Source of the DNA: CALCKW01 sp033852095 | GTDB taxonomy: Bacteria; Pseudomonadota; Gammaproteobacteria; CALCKW01 | Direction: 5' to 3' | NCBI GenBank assembly: GCA_033852095.1 | Contig: JAWSVD010000134.1 | Span: forward strand, 1 to 64,000 | Length of the DNA stretch: 64,000 nucleotides | Shown: positions 53,626-62,452 of the stretch, piece by piece | Position numbering within the stretch: the stretch's first letter is position 1 | Layout of the letters: the number at the start of each line of letters is the position of its first letter | The notes under the pieces: model-generated | Seen by the model: the letters and a program-made list of their open reading frames with translations, nothing else | Databases searched by the model: none | Told to the model about the DNA's origin: nothing | Position numbers and translations under genes: made by a program

Positions 53626-54570
53626 ATGATTTTGGCCGCACTCGCCGTATTGGCGGGTTTTGCACTACTTATATTCAGCGCCGACCGCTTTGTCGCCGGC
53701 GCCTCCGCCATCGCCTCACATTTCGGGGTTTCGTCCTTGCTGATCGGCGTCACCGTGGTGGGTTTTGGCACCTCGGCCCCCGAGATTTTCATCGCCCTGG
53801 TCGCCAGCCTCGACGACAGCGCAGCCCTGGCCGTGGGCAACGCGGTCGGCTCCAACATCGCCAACATCGGCCTGATCCTCGGCGTCACCGCCGTGATGGT
53901 TGCCGTGCCCGTCTCCCGGGATGACGTGCGCGACGAAGTCATGGCACTGCTGGCCGCCACGGTGCTGGCCTGTGCCGTGCTGATCGACGGCGAACTCAGC
54001 CGCCTCGACGGCTTTGTCCTGTTCGCGGGCTTTATTGTCTTTGTGCTCTGGGCCATTTGGCAAGCCAAGCGCAAACCTGGCGATGACGAAGACGAGCTGC
54101 CCGACGGCATGAGGACCGGTCGCGCCTGGATCACACTGCTCTACGCCATGGCCATCTTGATCGGCAGTTCCAGACTGCTGGTCTGGGGTGCCACTAGCAT
54201 CGCCGAGTCCCTCGGCATCTCCGAGCTGGTGATCGGCCTGACCATCGTCGCCATCGGCAGCAGCCTGCCAGAACTCGCCGCCTCCGTGGCCGCGGCCAGG
54301 CGCGGCAAACCGGAAATGGCGCTGGGCAACGTGATCGGCTCCAATATATTCAACACCCTGGCGGTGCTGTGCGTGCCGGCCCTGGTCGGCACCACCGTGC
54401 TGCACCCCGACGTGCTCAGCCGCGACCTGCCCGTCATGTTAGGCGCGACTGCCCTGCTTCTTTATATAGTGTTGCGCAAACGCCTGCTGCTGAACCGCCT
54501 CGAGGGCGGCCTGCTGGTGACCAGTTTCTGCGCCTACATGCTGTGGCTCGGCATGGCGAGCAGCGCATGA
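53626..54570 (+). CDS. yrbG: YrbG-type calcium/sodium antiporter (CaCA family)
   Basis: A 314-residue membrane protein with two repeated halves, each carrying the ion-binding signature (GFGTSAPEIFIALVAS and AIGSSLPELAASVAAA) and each about five hydrophobic segments. Exchanges cations across the inner membrane; physiological role unclear. AGGA precedes the start. Divergent from murA; TATATTAT at 53531-53538 could serve as -10 in this 163-base gap. Heads the lpt operon as in Escherichia. Confidence 0.9.
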   Translation: MILAALAVLAGFALLIFSADRFVAGASAIASHFGVSSLLIGVTVVGFGTSAPEIFIALVASLDDSAALAVGNAVGSNIANIGLILGVTAVMVAVPVSRDDVRDEVMALLAATVLACAVLIDGELSRLDGFVLFAGFIVFVLWAIWQAKRKPGDDEDELPDGMRTGRAWITLLYAMAILIGSSRLLVWGATSIAESLGISELVIGLTIVAIGSSLPELAASVAAARRGKPEMALGNVIGSNIFNTLAVLCVPALVGTTVLHPDVLSRDLPVMLGATALLLYIVLRKRLLLNRLEGGLLVTSFCAYMLWLGMASSA

Positions 54571-55538
54571 ACAAACAGGCACTGCTCAAACTGGCCGATT
54601 CGGTGCTGCAAATTGAGGCAAACGCGGTCAACGCGCTGCGCCAGCGGCTGGACGATAATTTTGTGCGCGCCTGCGAAACCCTGCTCGCCTGCGAGGGCCG
54701 CGTCATCGTCACCGGCCTTGGCAAGTCCGGCCACATCGCGCGCAAGCTGGCAGCCACCTTCGCCAGCACCGGCACCGCCGCGTTTTTTGTCCACCCCGGA
54801 GAGGCCGGCCACGGCGATCTGGGCATGATCAAACGCAACGACGTGGTGCTGGCGCTGTCCTATTCAGGCGAAGCCGTCGAAATCATGTCGCTGCTGCCCT
54901 GGCTGGTGCGCCACGGCATCCCGCTGATCGCCCTGACCGGCAAAGCCCACTCCAACCTGGCCAAATCCGCCGACGTGCACCTGGACATAGGCGTCTCCGC
55001 GGAGGCCTGCCCGCTGGGTCTGGCACCGACCGCCAGCACCACCGCCTCACTGGCGATGGGCGACGCGCTGGCGGTGGCGCTGCTGGAATCACGCGGCTTC
55101 ACCGCCGAGGACTTCGCCCTCTCTCACCCTTCCGGCGCGCTCGGCCGACGCCTGCTGCTGAGAGTGAGCGACACCATGATCAGCGGCGACGAGATCCCCT
55201 GGGTCAGCCGCGACACCACCGTGGACCAGGCGCTGCTGGTGATGACACAGAAAAGCCAGGGCATGACGTTGATTTCGCCCGACGGCAAGTCACTGCAGGG
55301 GGTCTTTACCGACGGCGATCTGCGGCGCGCCCTCGACCTGCGCCAACCCCTGCACGAGGTCACGGTGGGGGACGTCATGACGGCGCCCTGCCAGAGCATC
55401 GCACCCGAGGCGCTGGCGGCCGCGGCGGTCAAAGTGATGGAAGACAAGCGCATCACGGCGCTGCCCGTGGTCGGCAGCGACAACAACATCAGCGGCCTGG
55501 TGCACCTGCACGCCCTGCTGCGCGCAGGCGTCAGCTGA
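54567..55538 (+). CDS. kdsD: D-arabinose 5-phosphate isomerase KdsD
   Basis: A 323-residue protein with a SIS domain (VIVTGLGKSGHIARKLAATF; LALSYSGEAVEIMSLLPWL) and two CBS domains (from about residue 205 on). Makes arabinose 5-phosphate for Kdo in LPS. Start overlaps the yrbG stop as ATGA. The kdsC phosphatase gene that usually follows is absent; lptC follows at once. Confidence 0.92.
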   Translation: MNKQALLKLADSVLQIEANAVNALRQRLDDNFVRACETLLACEGRVIVTGLGKSGHIARKLAATFASTGTAAFFVHPGEAGHGDLGMIKRNDVVLALSYSGEAVEIMSLLPWLVRHGIPLIALTGKAHSNLAKSADVHLDIGVSAEACPLGLAPTASTTASLAMGDALAVALLESRGFTAEDFALSHPSGALGRRLLLRVSDTMISGDEIPWVSRDTTVDQALLVMTQKSQGMTLISPDGKSLQGVFTDGDLRRALDLRQPLHEVTVGDVMTAPCQSIAPEALAAAAVKVMEDKRITALPVVGSDNNISGLVHLHALLRAGVS

Positions 55539-56173
55539 TGCCCGCCGCAGCACAAGACAAGCGCGGCAGCCCCACGGCGCAGCCGCAATTCGTGCCAAAA
55601 TTCCGGCTGCGCCAGTGGCTGCTGGTGAGCGCGCTCAGCGCAGTCGGCCTGTGGCTAGTCGTCAGTCGCAGCCCCAGCCCCAGCCCCGAATTCGAAAGCG
55701 TCTCCATGGCGAGCGCCCAAGCCGATTATTACCTCGAATCCCTGGTATTGATCAGCACTAACGCCCACGGCGACCTAGACTACACACTCAGCGCAGACAC
55801 ACTGATCCACCTGCCCGGCGAAGCCAAGGCCATTGTCTCCTCCCCCTCCCTGCTGGTGCACAGCAAAGACAGCGACTGGGCCCTCAGCGCGCAGCAGGGC
55901 ACGCTGCCGGACCACGGCAAAGTCATCGATTTGACGGGGGATGTGCAACTTGAGCAACTCGCCGGCGGTCAGACACCTGTGCGATTATCAACCCCTAGCC
56001 TGCGCTTAGACCGACAGCGGCGATTGTTCAGCAGCGACAGCGGCGTGGCGGTAGAAGGCCCCGGCTGGCAATTGCGCGCAGACAAAATGACCGGCCGCGT
56101 GGACAGCGGCAAATTGATTTTCAGAGACAACAACCATGTTCAATACGCACCCCCCCGGCAAACTGAAAAGTGA
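55538..56173 (+). CDS. lptC: LptC, LPS export periplasmic bridge protein
   Basis: A 211-residue bitopic protein: about 25 cytoplasmic residues, one membrane segment (about 27-43) and a periplasmic beta-jellyroll (from YYLESLVLISTNAHGDLDY). It joins the LptB2FG transporter to LptA. Starts on the kdsD stop (TGATG) and overlaps lptA by 38 bases. Sequence conservation is low in this family; position supports the call. Confidence 0.86.
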   Translation: MPAAAQDKRGSPTAQPQFVPKFRLRQWLLVSALSAVGLWLVVSRSPSPSPEFESVSMASAQADYYLESLVLISTNAHGDLDYTLSADTLIHLPGEAKAIVSSPSLLVHSKDSDWALSAQQGTLPDHGKVIDLTGDVQLEQLAGGQTPVRLSTPSLRLDRQRRLFSSDSGVAVEGPGWQLRADKMTGRVDSGKLIFRDNNHVQYAPPRQTEK

Positions 56174-56732
56174 CAAACTGAAAACTGACAAGCTGAAAGC
56201 CAGCAAGCCGGCACCTGCTAGGCCAGCACGGCGGCAACTGCTGCCGCTGGCCCGCTCGATCAGCCTTGGACTCTGTTACGCCCTGAGCACGCCGGCCATG
56301 GCGCTGCCACAAGACAGCCAGCAGCCGGTGGAAATCAGCGCCGACCGCACCGAATTCGACAGCGGAAAGCAACAGCACACCCTCAGCGGCCGGGTGCAAA
56401 TCACCCAGGGCAGCATGCGCATTGACGCCGAAGAAATCACCCTGCGCCTCAAAGACGGCCAGATCACCGAAGTTAACGGCCGCGGCACGCCACTGCGCTA
56501 CCGCATCACCGACAACGACGGCCAGCCGCTGGAAGCCAGCGCGCGGCAGATCATCTACCGCCCGGTCGAGGCCAAGCTCTCGCTGCTGGGGGACGCCACG
56601 CTCAATCGACCCGACCGCGCGCTCAGCGGTGAACGCATCGACTACAACATCGGCACAGCCCGCATCAACGCGGTCGGCAGCAAAGACAAGCGCGTGAAAA
56701 TCGTGATCCAACCGGAAAAGAAAAAACCATGA
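56136..56732 (+). CDS. lptA: LptA, periplasmic LPS transport protein
   Basis: A 198-residue OstA-fold protein; signal-like hydrophobic segment about residues 36-52 (AMALPQ cleavage region), then PVEISADRTEFDSGKQQHTL and repeated beta strands. The N-terminus before the signal is unusually long and Lys-rich (KLKSDKLKTDKLKASK), made by a 15-base unit repeated three times. LptA oligomers carry LPS across the periplasm. A later start cannot be excluded, but no ATG precedes the hydrophobic segment other than the one used. Confidence 0.88.
   Translation: MFNTHPPGKLKSDKLKTDKLKASKPAPARPARRQLLPLARSISLGLCYALSTPAMALPQDSQQPVEISADRTEFDSGKQQHTLSGRVQITQGSMRIDAEEITLRLKDGQITEVNGRGTPLRYRITDNDGQPLEASARQIIYRPVEAKLSLLGDATLNRPDRALSGERIDYNIGTARINAVGSKDKRVKIVIQPEKKKP
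56160..56204 (+). repeat. Three tandem 15-base units in the lptA 5' end
   Basis: AAACTGAAAAGTGAC, AAACTGAAAACTGAC and AAGCTGAAAGCCAGC follow each other in frame and encode K-L-K-x-D/S. The first unit also contains the lptC stop codon. Confidence 0.85.
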
Positions 56733-57454
56733 GCGCCCTGCACGCCCACAACCTGCGCAAAAGCTACGGCCGCCGGACCATCGTCAGCGACGCCAGCCTG
56801 AGTGTCAGAAAAGGCGAGGTGGTCGGGCTGCTCGGCCCCAACGGCGCGGGCAAGACCACCTGCTTCTACATGATTGCAGGCCTGGTCAAGGCGGATGCCG
56901 GCCAGATCACCCTCGACGACCAAGACATCACCCGCCTGCCGGTCCACTTGCGCGCCAAGGCAGGCCTAGGCTACTTGCCACAGGAGGCCTCGGTCTTCCG
57001 CAAACTGTCGGTCGCCGACAACATCCGCGCCGTGCTCCAGCTGCGCCCCGAGCTCAACCGCAGCCAGCGGGACAAACAATTGGAGATGTTGATCGAAGAA
57101 CTGCAGATAGATCACATTCGCGACAGCCAGGGTATGTCACTCTCTGGAGGGGAGCGGCGCCGCGTCGAGATCGCGCGCGCACTGGCGATGGAGCCGCGCT
57201 TTATCCTGCTGGACGAGCCCTTTGCGGGTGTAGACCCCATATCCGTGGGCGACATACAGCGCATCATCAAGCACCTCAGCAGCCGCGGCATCGGTGTTTT
57301 GATCACGGACCACAACGTGCGCGAAACCCTCGGCATCTGCGAGCGAGCGTATATTTTGGGGAATGGAACGGTTCTGGCAGAGGGAACACCACAGGAGGTG
57401 CTGGACAATACCCAAGTGCGGGAAATCTACTTGGGTGACAACTTCCAGATATGA
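56729..57454 (+). CDS. lptB: LptB, ATPase of the LPS transporter
   Basis: A 241-residue ABC ATPase: Walker A GPNGAGKTTCFYM, signature LSGGERRRVEIARAL, Walker B FILLDEPFAGVD and the switch His in LITDHNVRE. It powers LPS extraction from the inner membrane as LptB2FG. Four-base overlap with lptA. Confidence 0.95.
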   Translation: MSALHAHNLRKSYGRRTIVSDASLSVRKGEVVGLLGPNGAGKTTCFYMIAGLVKADAGQITLDDQDITRLPVHLRAKAGLGYLPQEASVFRKLSVADNIRAVLQLRPELNRSQRDKQLEMLIEELQIDHIRDSQGMSLSGGERRRVEIARALAMEPRFILLDEPFAGVDPISVGDIQRIIKHLSSRGIGVLITDHNVRETLGICERAYILGNGTVLAEGTPQEVLDNTQVREIYLGDNFQI

Positions 57455-57485
57455 TGCAGTATTTATGCCATTATTATGTCACTAA

Positions 57486-57525
57486 TGTTCTATTTGTGAC
57501 CAGTAAATGTCTATTTGAGACATTT
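57486..57525. other. Direct and inverted repeats in the lptB-rpoN gap
   Basis: Two similar units, TGTTCTATTTGTGAC (57486-57500) and TGTCTATTTGAGAC (57508-57521), are followed through by a perfect stem AAATGTCT/AGACATTT (57505-57525). No T tract follows, so this looks more like an operator than a terminator. Another stem CTCAGG/CCTGAG lies at 57578-57594. The gap is 261 bases. Confidence 0.4.
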
Positions 57526-57715
57526 GCCTAAAGTATCGCTTGCAGCCTGACAAACACCATCCATACTTCCTCTTGCACTCAGGCGAGACCTGAGCCTAAG
57601 GTAGAAGCCAACCCAGCACCGAAAGTGGTCACTGGGAGAGGCATCGGCAAATTCTAGCGCTAGTCCTGCCGCTATACGGTAAGAGCACGCGCCCGGTGAA
57701 GGAAAGTGGAACGTC

Positions 57716-59251
57716 ATGAAACAAGCACTAAATATGAGAATGGGCCAATCACTGGCCATGACACCTCAACTGCAGCAAGCCATACGGCTGCTGCAATTGT
57801 CCACACTGGAGCTGCAGTCTGAAATCCAGGACGCACTGGAATCAAACCCCCTGCTAGAGGTCAACGAAGAAGACCACAGCAGCACAACCGAAGAAGCGTC
57901 ATCCACTACCCGCAAAGAAGTGCGCGAAGCCGAAGCCGAGACCGCCAAGGCCAAAGAGCTCGAAGTGGCGGACGGCGGTTTTGCCGACTCCCCCGAAGAG
58001 AAAGGCTCAGACGAGAGCCTGCAGTCCGAGAGCATGCCGGACGAGCTGCCCGTCGACAGCGCCTGGGAAGACGTCTACGAGCCCAGCTACACCGCTTCCT
58101 CGTCACGCGGCGAAGAAGGCACACGAGACTTCACTGAATTCCACAGCAGCGGCGCAGCGTCCTTGCAGGACCATCTGCTGGAGCAGCTCTACCTGAGCCC
58201 CCTGAGCAACTCAGAGCACCAGACCGGTGCCGCCATCATCGAAGCCATCGATGACGCAGGCTACTTGAGCGACCCCTTAGAAGACATCGTCGAAAGCAGC
58301 AACCAAGACCTCGAAGAGCGGCAGCAGATGAGCAACGACAGCGCCGAAAAGCTGCTGAGCTTCATCCAGCGCCTCGACCCCATCGGCTGCGGCGCTCGCA
58401 ACATCGGAGAATGCATGTACGTGCAGCTCGAGCAATTGCCCAGCTCCCCCATTCGCGATCGTTCTTTGACGGTGGTCGGCAGACATTTGGCGCTGCTGGG
58501 CGCTCACGACCTGCCAAAAATTCGCCGGGAAATGAAAATCACCGAAGGCGAGCTGCAGGAAGCGATCGACCTTATCCGCTCGGTCAACCCCCGCCCCGGC
58601 GCACAAATCACCGCCAACAACGCGCAATACATCGTCCCCGATGTCTTTGTGCGCCGTGAGCGCAACGCCTGGAAAGTCGAGCTCAACCCCGACATCGCCC
58701 CGCGACTGGGCATCAACAGCCTCTACGCCAACATGGTCAAGCGCGCCGACAAGAGCGACGACAACACCTTTATCCGCAACAATCTGCAAGAGGCCCGCTG
58801 GTTCATCAAAAGCCTGCAGAGCCGCAACGAGACGCTGCTGCGCGTCGCCACGGCGATTGTCGAGCACCAACGTGACTTTCTCGAGCATGGCGAGATGGCG
58901 ATGAAGCCTTTGGTTTTGCGCGACATCGCCGAACAACTGGAAATGCACGAATCAACGATCTCTCGGGTCACCACGCAGAAATTCATGCACACGCCCCGCG
59001 GCATTCACGAATTTAAATACTTCTTCTCATCGCACGTCGCCACCGCCGACGGCGGCGAGTGCTCGGCCACGGCTATTCGCGCCATGATCCGCGAGCTGGT
59101 GGCCAGCGAGAACCACCAATCCCCCCTGAGCGACAGCAAAATTGCCAGCACGCTCGTGAACAACGGCATCAAAGTCGCACGACGCACGATCGCAAAATAC
59201 CGCGAATCCATGGCAATCCCTCCCTCAAACGAAAGAAAAAGGCTAAACTGA
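57716..59251 (+). CDS. rpoN: RNA polymerase sigma-54 factor RpoN
   Basis: A 511-residue sigma-54: Gln/Leu-rich activator-interacting region I (QSLAMTPQLQQAIRLLQLS), acidic region II (about 50-130), core-binding region, HTH, and the C-terminal RpoN box ARRTIAKYRE that reads the -24 element. It should serve the pilA promoter in this window. Sits between lptB and hpf as usual; a terminator follows. Confidence 0.96.
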   Translation: MKQALNMRMGQSLAMTPQLQQAIRLLQLSTLELQSEIQDALESNPLLEVNEEDHSSTTEEASSTTRKEVREAEAETAKAKELEVADGGFADSPEEKGSDESLQSESMPDELPVDSAWEDVYEPSYTASSSRGEEGTRDFTEFHSSGAASLQDHLLEQLYLSPLSNSEHQTGAAIIEAIDDAGYLSDPLEDIVESSNQDLEERQQMSNDSAEKLLSFIQRLDPIGCGARNIGECMYVQLEQLPSSPIRDRSLTVVGRHLALLGAHDLPKIRREMKITEGELQEAIDLIRSVNPRPGAQITANNAQYIVPDVFVRRERNAWKVELNPDIAPRLGINSLYANMVKRADKSDDNTFIRNNLQEARWFIKSLQSRNETLLRVATAIVEHQRDFLEHGEMAMKPLVLRDIAEQLEMHESTISRVTTQKFMHTPRGIHEFKYFFSSHVATADGGECSATAIRAMIRELVASENHQSPLSDSKIASTLVNNGIKVARRTIAKYRESMAIPPSNERKRLN

Positions 59252-59285
59252 TCTACAGACGAAGTGCTTTTCCAAACAACCAGCA

Positions 59286-59320
59286 GCCACCGACATATGC
59301 TCGGTGGCGCGTTGTTTTTT
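59286..59320 (+). terminator. Intrinsic terminator after rpoN
   Basis: GCCACCGA pairs with TCGGTGGC over a seven-base loop, followed by GCGTTG and six T residues. This separates rpoN from hpf, which needs its own promoter. Confidence 0.85.
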
Positions 59321-59464
59321 CAGCACTTTTCTGGACATGGAGTCCACTTCAGATCAGCGCAAGGACGCCCCGGCGCACAAAAATTGCCGCTCGCAGCCGC
59401 GAGCAGCCATTCGCGCCAGCACAACAGCTGGCTCTGCTACACGCCTCTCAAATAGGAGCACTCT

Positions 59465-59794
59465 ATGAATCTCACCATCGCCGGACATCACCTGGAGGTC
59501 ACAGATTCACTGCACCACTATGTCGGGGAAAAAATCGACAGATTGGAGCGACATTTTGACAACGTGACCGACATCCAGGTCATCCTAAGCGTGGAAAAAC
59601 AACGACAAAAAGCAGAGGCAACCGTGCACGTCACGGGCGCCACGTTGTTTGCCGAGACTGTTGACGAGAACATGTATGCCGCCATCGACTTGATGACCGA
59701 CAAGCTAGACCGCCAAATCATCAAGCACAAAGAGAAGCTCAAAGACCACCACCGAAGGGAAAAAGAGCAGATCGACAAACAGCTAGAGGAATAG
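59465..59794 (+). CDS. hpf: Ribosome hibernation-promoting factor HPF
   Basis: A 109-residue short HPF/YfiA-type protein (NLTIAGHHLEVTDSLHHYV; DNVTDIQVILSVEKQRQKAE; AAIDLMTDKLDRQIIKHKEK) that stabilises idle 100S ribosomes. An AGGAG precedes the start. The 144 bases between the rpoN terminator and hpf hold a small stem GCTCGC/GCGAGC but no clear promoter. Confidence 0.93.
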   Translation: MNLTIAGHHLEVTDSLHHYVGEKIDRLERHFDNVTDIQVILSVEKQRQKAEATVHVTGATLFAETVDENMYAAIDLMTDKLDRQIIKHKEKLKDHHRREKEQIDKQLEE

Positions 59795-59822
59795 TTTATT
59801 GCGGTCGGGGGTCACTCCTGAC

Positions 59823-59851
59823 TTGACGTGAACGCTTCCCCGCTGTCTAAT
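59823..59851 (+). promoter_or_regulatory. Sigma-70 promoter of ptsN-hprK-rapZ
   Basis: TTGACG (59823-59828) and TCTAAT (59846-59851) at 17-base spacing match the consensus at 10 of 12 positions. The start would be near 59858, about 50 bases before ptsN. The spacer is overlapped by one arm of a 12-bp inverted repeat. Confidence 0.65.
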
Positions 59852-59873
59852 CGCCAACCCAACAGCGGGGAAG
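59835..59873. promoter_or_regulatory. 12-bp inverted repeat overlapping the ptsN promoter, candidate operator
   Basis: CTTCCCCGCTGT (59835-59846) and ACAGCGGGGAAG (59862-59873) are perfect inverted copies 15 bases apart. The left arm fills the promoter spacer and first -10 base, the right arm lies just past the start. No T tract follows, so operator or 5' leader hairpin are both possible. Confidence 0.5.
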
Positions 59874-59906
59874 ACTAGCCGTCGAAAATCGACCGGCCCA
59901 ACCATC

Positions 59907-60371
59907 ATGCCTGGATTGTACAATCTACTGAAAGCTGAGCGCGTCATCTGTCGCGCAGACATCAGCAGCAAAAAACGCGCGCTGCAAACGCTCGCGGAAG
60001 TGCTTGCCAAAAGCGACCCTGAGCTCAAATCCCGCAAGGTGTTTGACAAGTTCTGTGATCGCGAAAGGCTGGGCTCGACCGCACTGGGCCACGGCATCGC
60101 CATCCCCCACTGCCGCATGGAGGGCCTCAAAGAACCGCTCGCCACCCTGATCACCTTGGCAGAGCCCATCGATTTCGACGCACCGGACAATCAACCACTG
60201 GATTTACTCATCGGCCTGATGGTGCCCAGCGACGCCTGCGACACCCACCTGCAGCTGCTGGCGGACATCGCCAAGCGCTTCAGCGAGAAGGGCATGTGCG
60301 AAGCCGTGCGGCAAGCGAACAGCGCCGAAGAAGTGATGGACCTACTGCGCCCTAAAGCGCCGACTGAATGA
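59907..60371 (+). CDS. ptsN: PtsN, EIIA-Ntr regulatory phosphotransfer protein
   Basis: A 154-residue EIIA domain with the phosphorylated His68 in GHGIAIPHCR. It is the terminal acceptor of the nitrogen-related PTS and regulates targets such as potassium transport. Overlaps hprK by four bases, showing the two are co-translated. Confidence 0.94.
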   Translation: MPGLYNLLKAERVICRADISSKKRALQTLAEVLAKSDPELKSRKVFDKFCDRERLGSTALGHGIAIPHCRMEGLKEPLATLITLAEPIDFDAPDNQPLDLLIGLMVPSDACDTHLQLLADIAKRFSEKGMCEAVRQANSAEEVMDLLRPKAPTE

Positions 60372-61297
60372 CCACCAAGCTCACCATAGAATCACTCTAC
60401 GAGGCGCTCTACGGGCCTCTCTCCCTGGCCTGGGTCGCAGGCCGCCAAGCCGCCAGCAAAGAAGTCTCACGCGACCGCAGCAAGGCGGAGCGCCCCAATT
60501 TGGTGGGCCACTTCAACCCCGTCTCACCCAACCGCATCCAGCTCATCGGCACCACCGAATATGCCGTGCTGCATGGCGACACGCCGCACGATTATTTTGC
60601 GCGCACGCAAAGCTGCGACATCGTGATCTACAGCGATGACCTAGAGCCGCCAGCGGCCGCCGTGGAGCTGGCCGAACAGGCATCCATCGCCCTGTTCAAA
60701 TCCCCCCGCCCCGCCAGCGAGCTGATCGCGGAGCTGCGCTACTACCTGGCCAGACGGCTCGCCCCGAGCAAAGTGGAGCACGGCGTGTTCCTCTGCGTGC
60801 TGGGTGGCGGCGTGCTGATCACCGGCGCCCCGGGGACCGGCAAGAGCGAAGTTGCCCTGGAACTCATCAGCCGGGGCCACAGCCTGGTTGCCGATGACGC
60901 CCCCATCTTCACCCGTATCAGCCCCACCGTCATCCAGGGGACCTGCCCCGAGATGCTGGAGAATTTCCTGGAGGTGCGCGGACTGGGCATACTGAACGTG
61001 CAACAAATGTATGGCGACGCGGCAACTCGTAGTAAAATGACATTGCACCTCATCGTGCATTTGCAACAATGCACTGACGAAGACCTGCAACATTTTGATC
61101 GACTGGACGGGCAGCGACGCGTGCGTCGCATATTGGGCATCGAAGTGACGGAGATCACCATCCCCGTTGCGCCTGGTCGCAACCTTGCAGTGCTCGTGGA
61201 AGCTGCAGCACGGAATTTCATGTTGATGTCACAAGGCATATACGCATCAGCGGATTTACAAGAAAAACAACGCCAGTTTTTGGCAAAGGGGATTTAA
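60368..61297 (+). CDS. hprK: HPr kinase/phosphorylase HprK
   Basis: A 309-residue HprK: N-terminal domain (to about 125), catalytic His138 region (KVEHGVFLCVLGGGVLITG), P-loop GAPGTGKSE (about 153-161), DDAPIF and the family signature LEVRGLGILNV. It phosphorylates and dephosphorylates Ser46 of HPr. Placed between ptsN and rapZ as in Xanthomonas; absent from Escherichia and Pseudomonas. Zero gap to rapZ. Confidence 0.93.
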   Translation: MTTKLTIESLYEALYGPLSLAWVAGRQAASKEVSRDRSKAERPNLVGHFNPVSPNRIQLIGTTEYAVLHGDTPHDYFARTQSCDIVIYSDDLEPPAAAVELAEQASIALFKSPRPASELIAELRYYLARRLAPSKVEHGVFLCVLGGGVLITGAPGTGKSEVALELISRGHSLVADDAPIFTRISPTVIQGTCPEMLENFLEVRGLGILNVQQMYGDAATRSKMTLHLIVHLQQCTDEDLQHFDRLDGQRRVRRILGIEVTEITIPVAPGRNLAVLVEAAARNFMLMSQGIYASADLQEKQRQFLAKGI

Positions 61298-62152
61298 ATG
61301 CGGTGCCTGATCGTTAGTGGACAGTCTGGCTCAGGGAAGAGTGTTGCCTTGCACACACTGGAAGATGCAGGTTATTACTGCATCGACAACCTGCCCATCG
61401 AGTTGCTGCCAGATCTCATTAAAAAACTGGCGTCTCGCCCGATTCAAAACAAGATTGCCGTCGGCGTGGACGCCCGCTCCAGCGACGACCAAGGCATGAA
61501 ATCCCTGCCCAAAATCCTGCAACAGCTGCGTGATGACGACGTCAAAGTCGAAGTCCTGTTCCTGCAAACCGATCTGGACACCCTGGTGCGCCGCTTCAAC
61601 GAAACGCGCCGCCGGCACCCACTGACCTCGGAAAACGTACCGCTGGTGCAGGCGATCAATCTGGAGCGCAAGCTGCTCGAGCCCGTCAGCATGTCGGCGG
61701 ACGTCTTTATCGACACCACCACCAGCAATTTGCACCAGTTGCGCAAGCACATTCACGAGCGCTTCCTCGACGAAGACAGCGAAGGCATGTCGATACTGTT
61801 CCAATCTTTTGGCTACAAGCACGGCACGCCGCTGGACACTGACTTTGCCTTCGACATCCGCTGCCTGCCCAATCCGCACTGGGAAGTCAGCTTGCGCCCC
61901 CTGACGGGCCGCGACCAGCCCATCGTCAAATTCTTGGAAGAGCACGCCTCGGTCGAGGATATGTACCGCTCTATTTCGGACTTTCTCACCCGTTTCGTGC
62001 CACACTTTGAGGCAGAGAACCGCGCCTACCTGACCATCTCCATCGGATGCACAGGTGGCCGCCACCGCAGCGTGTACATGTCTGAGCGCCTGGCTGAGCT
62101 GTTTCGCCAGACAGGGCGACCCGTGTCGGTACGGCACAGAGAGCTAGACTAG
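61298..62152 (+). CDS. rapZ: RapZ, RNase adapter / nucleotide-binding protein
   Basis: A 284-residue P-loop protein (GQSGSGKS at residues 8-15) with the conserved C-terminal sensor domain (LTISIGCTGGRHRSVYMSERLAELF). In Escherichia it senses glucosamine 6-phosphate and directs RNase E to GlmZ. Directly follows hprK. Confidence 0.94.
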   Translation: MRCLIVSGQSGSGKSVALHTLEDAGYYCIDNLPIELLPDLIKKLASRPIQNKIAVGVDARSSDDQGMKSLPKILQQLRDDDVKVEVLFLQTDLDTLVRRFNETRRRHPLTSENVPLVQAINLERKLLEPVSMSADVFIDTTTSNLHQLRKHIHERFLDEDSEGMSILFQSFGYKHGTPLDTDFAFDIRCLPNPHWEVSLRPLTGRDQPIVKFLEEHASVEDMYRSISDFLTRFVPHFEAENRAYLTISIGCTGGRHRSVYMSERLAELFRQTGRPVSVRHRELD

Positions 62153-62181
62153 CTCACCCTACAAAGATCCGAGGAGAAAAC

Positions 62182-62451
62182 ATGCTTCGCGAAGATGTAG
62201 AAATAATCAACAAACTGGGGCTGCACGCGCGCGCTGCCGCCAAATTGGTCAAGGTGGCCTCCGCCTTTGAATCTCAAATTGATATCGAACGCGAAGGGCA
62301 CCAGGTCAACGCCAAAAGCATCATGGGCGTGATGATGCTGGCCGCCAGCCAGGGCACCTCCCTGGCCGTCAGCATCGAAGGGCCCGACGAAGCTGAGGCA
62401 ATGGACGCGGTGCTAGACCTCGTCAACAACCGCTTCGACGAGGACGAATGA
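62182..62451 (+). CDS. ptsO: HPr-type phosphocarrier (NPr/PtsO)
   Basis: An 89-residue HPr with the phosphotransfer His15 (GLHARAA) and the regulatory Ser46 (NAKSIMGVMM), the target of HprK. Preceded by GAGGAG. No sugar-specific EII gene is nearby, so a regulatory role is favoured. Confidence 0.93.
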   Translation: MLREDVEIINKLGLHARAAAKLVKVASAFESQIDIEREGHQVNAKSIMGVMMLAASQGTSLAVSIEGPDEAEAMDAVLDLVNNRFDEDE

Positions 62452-62452
62452 A

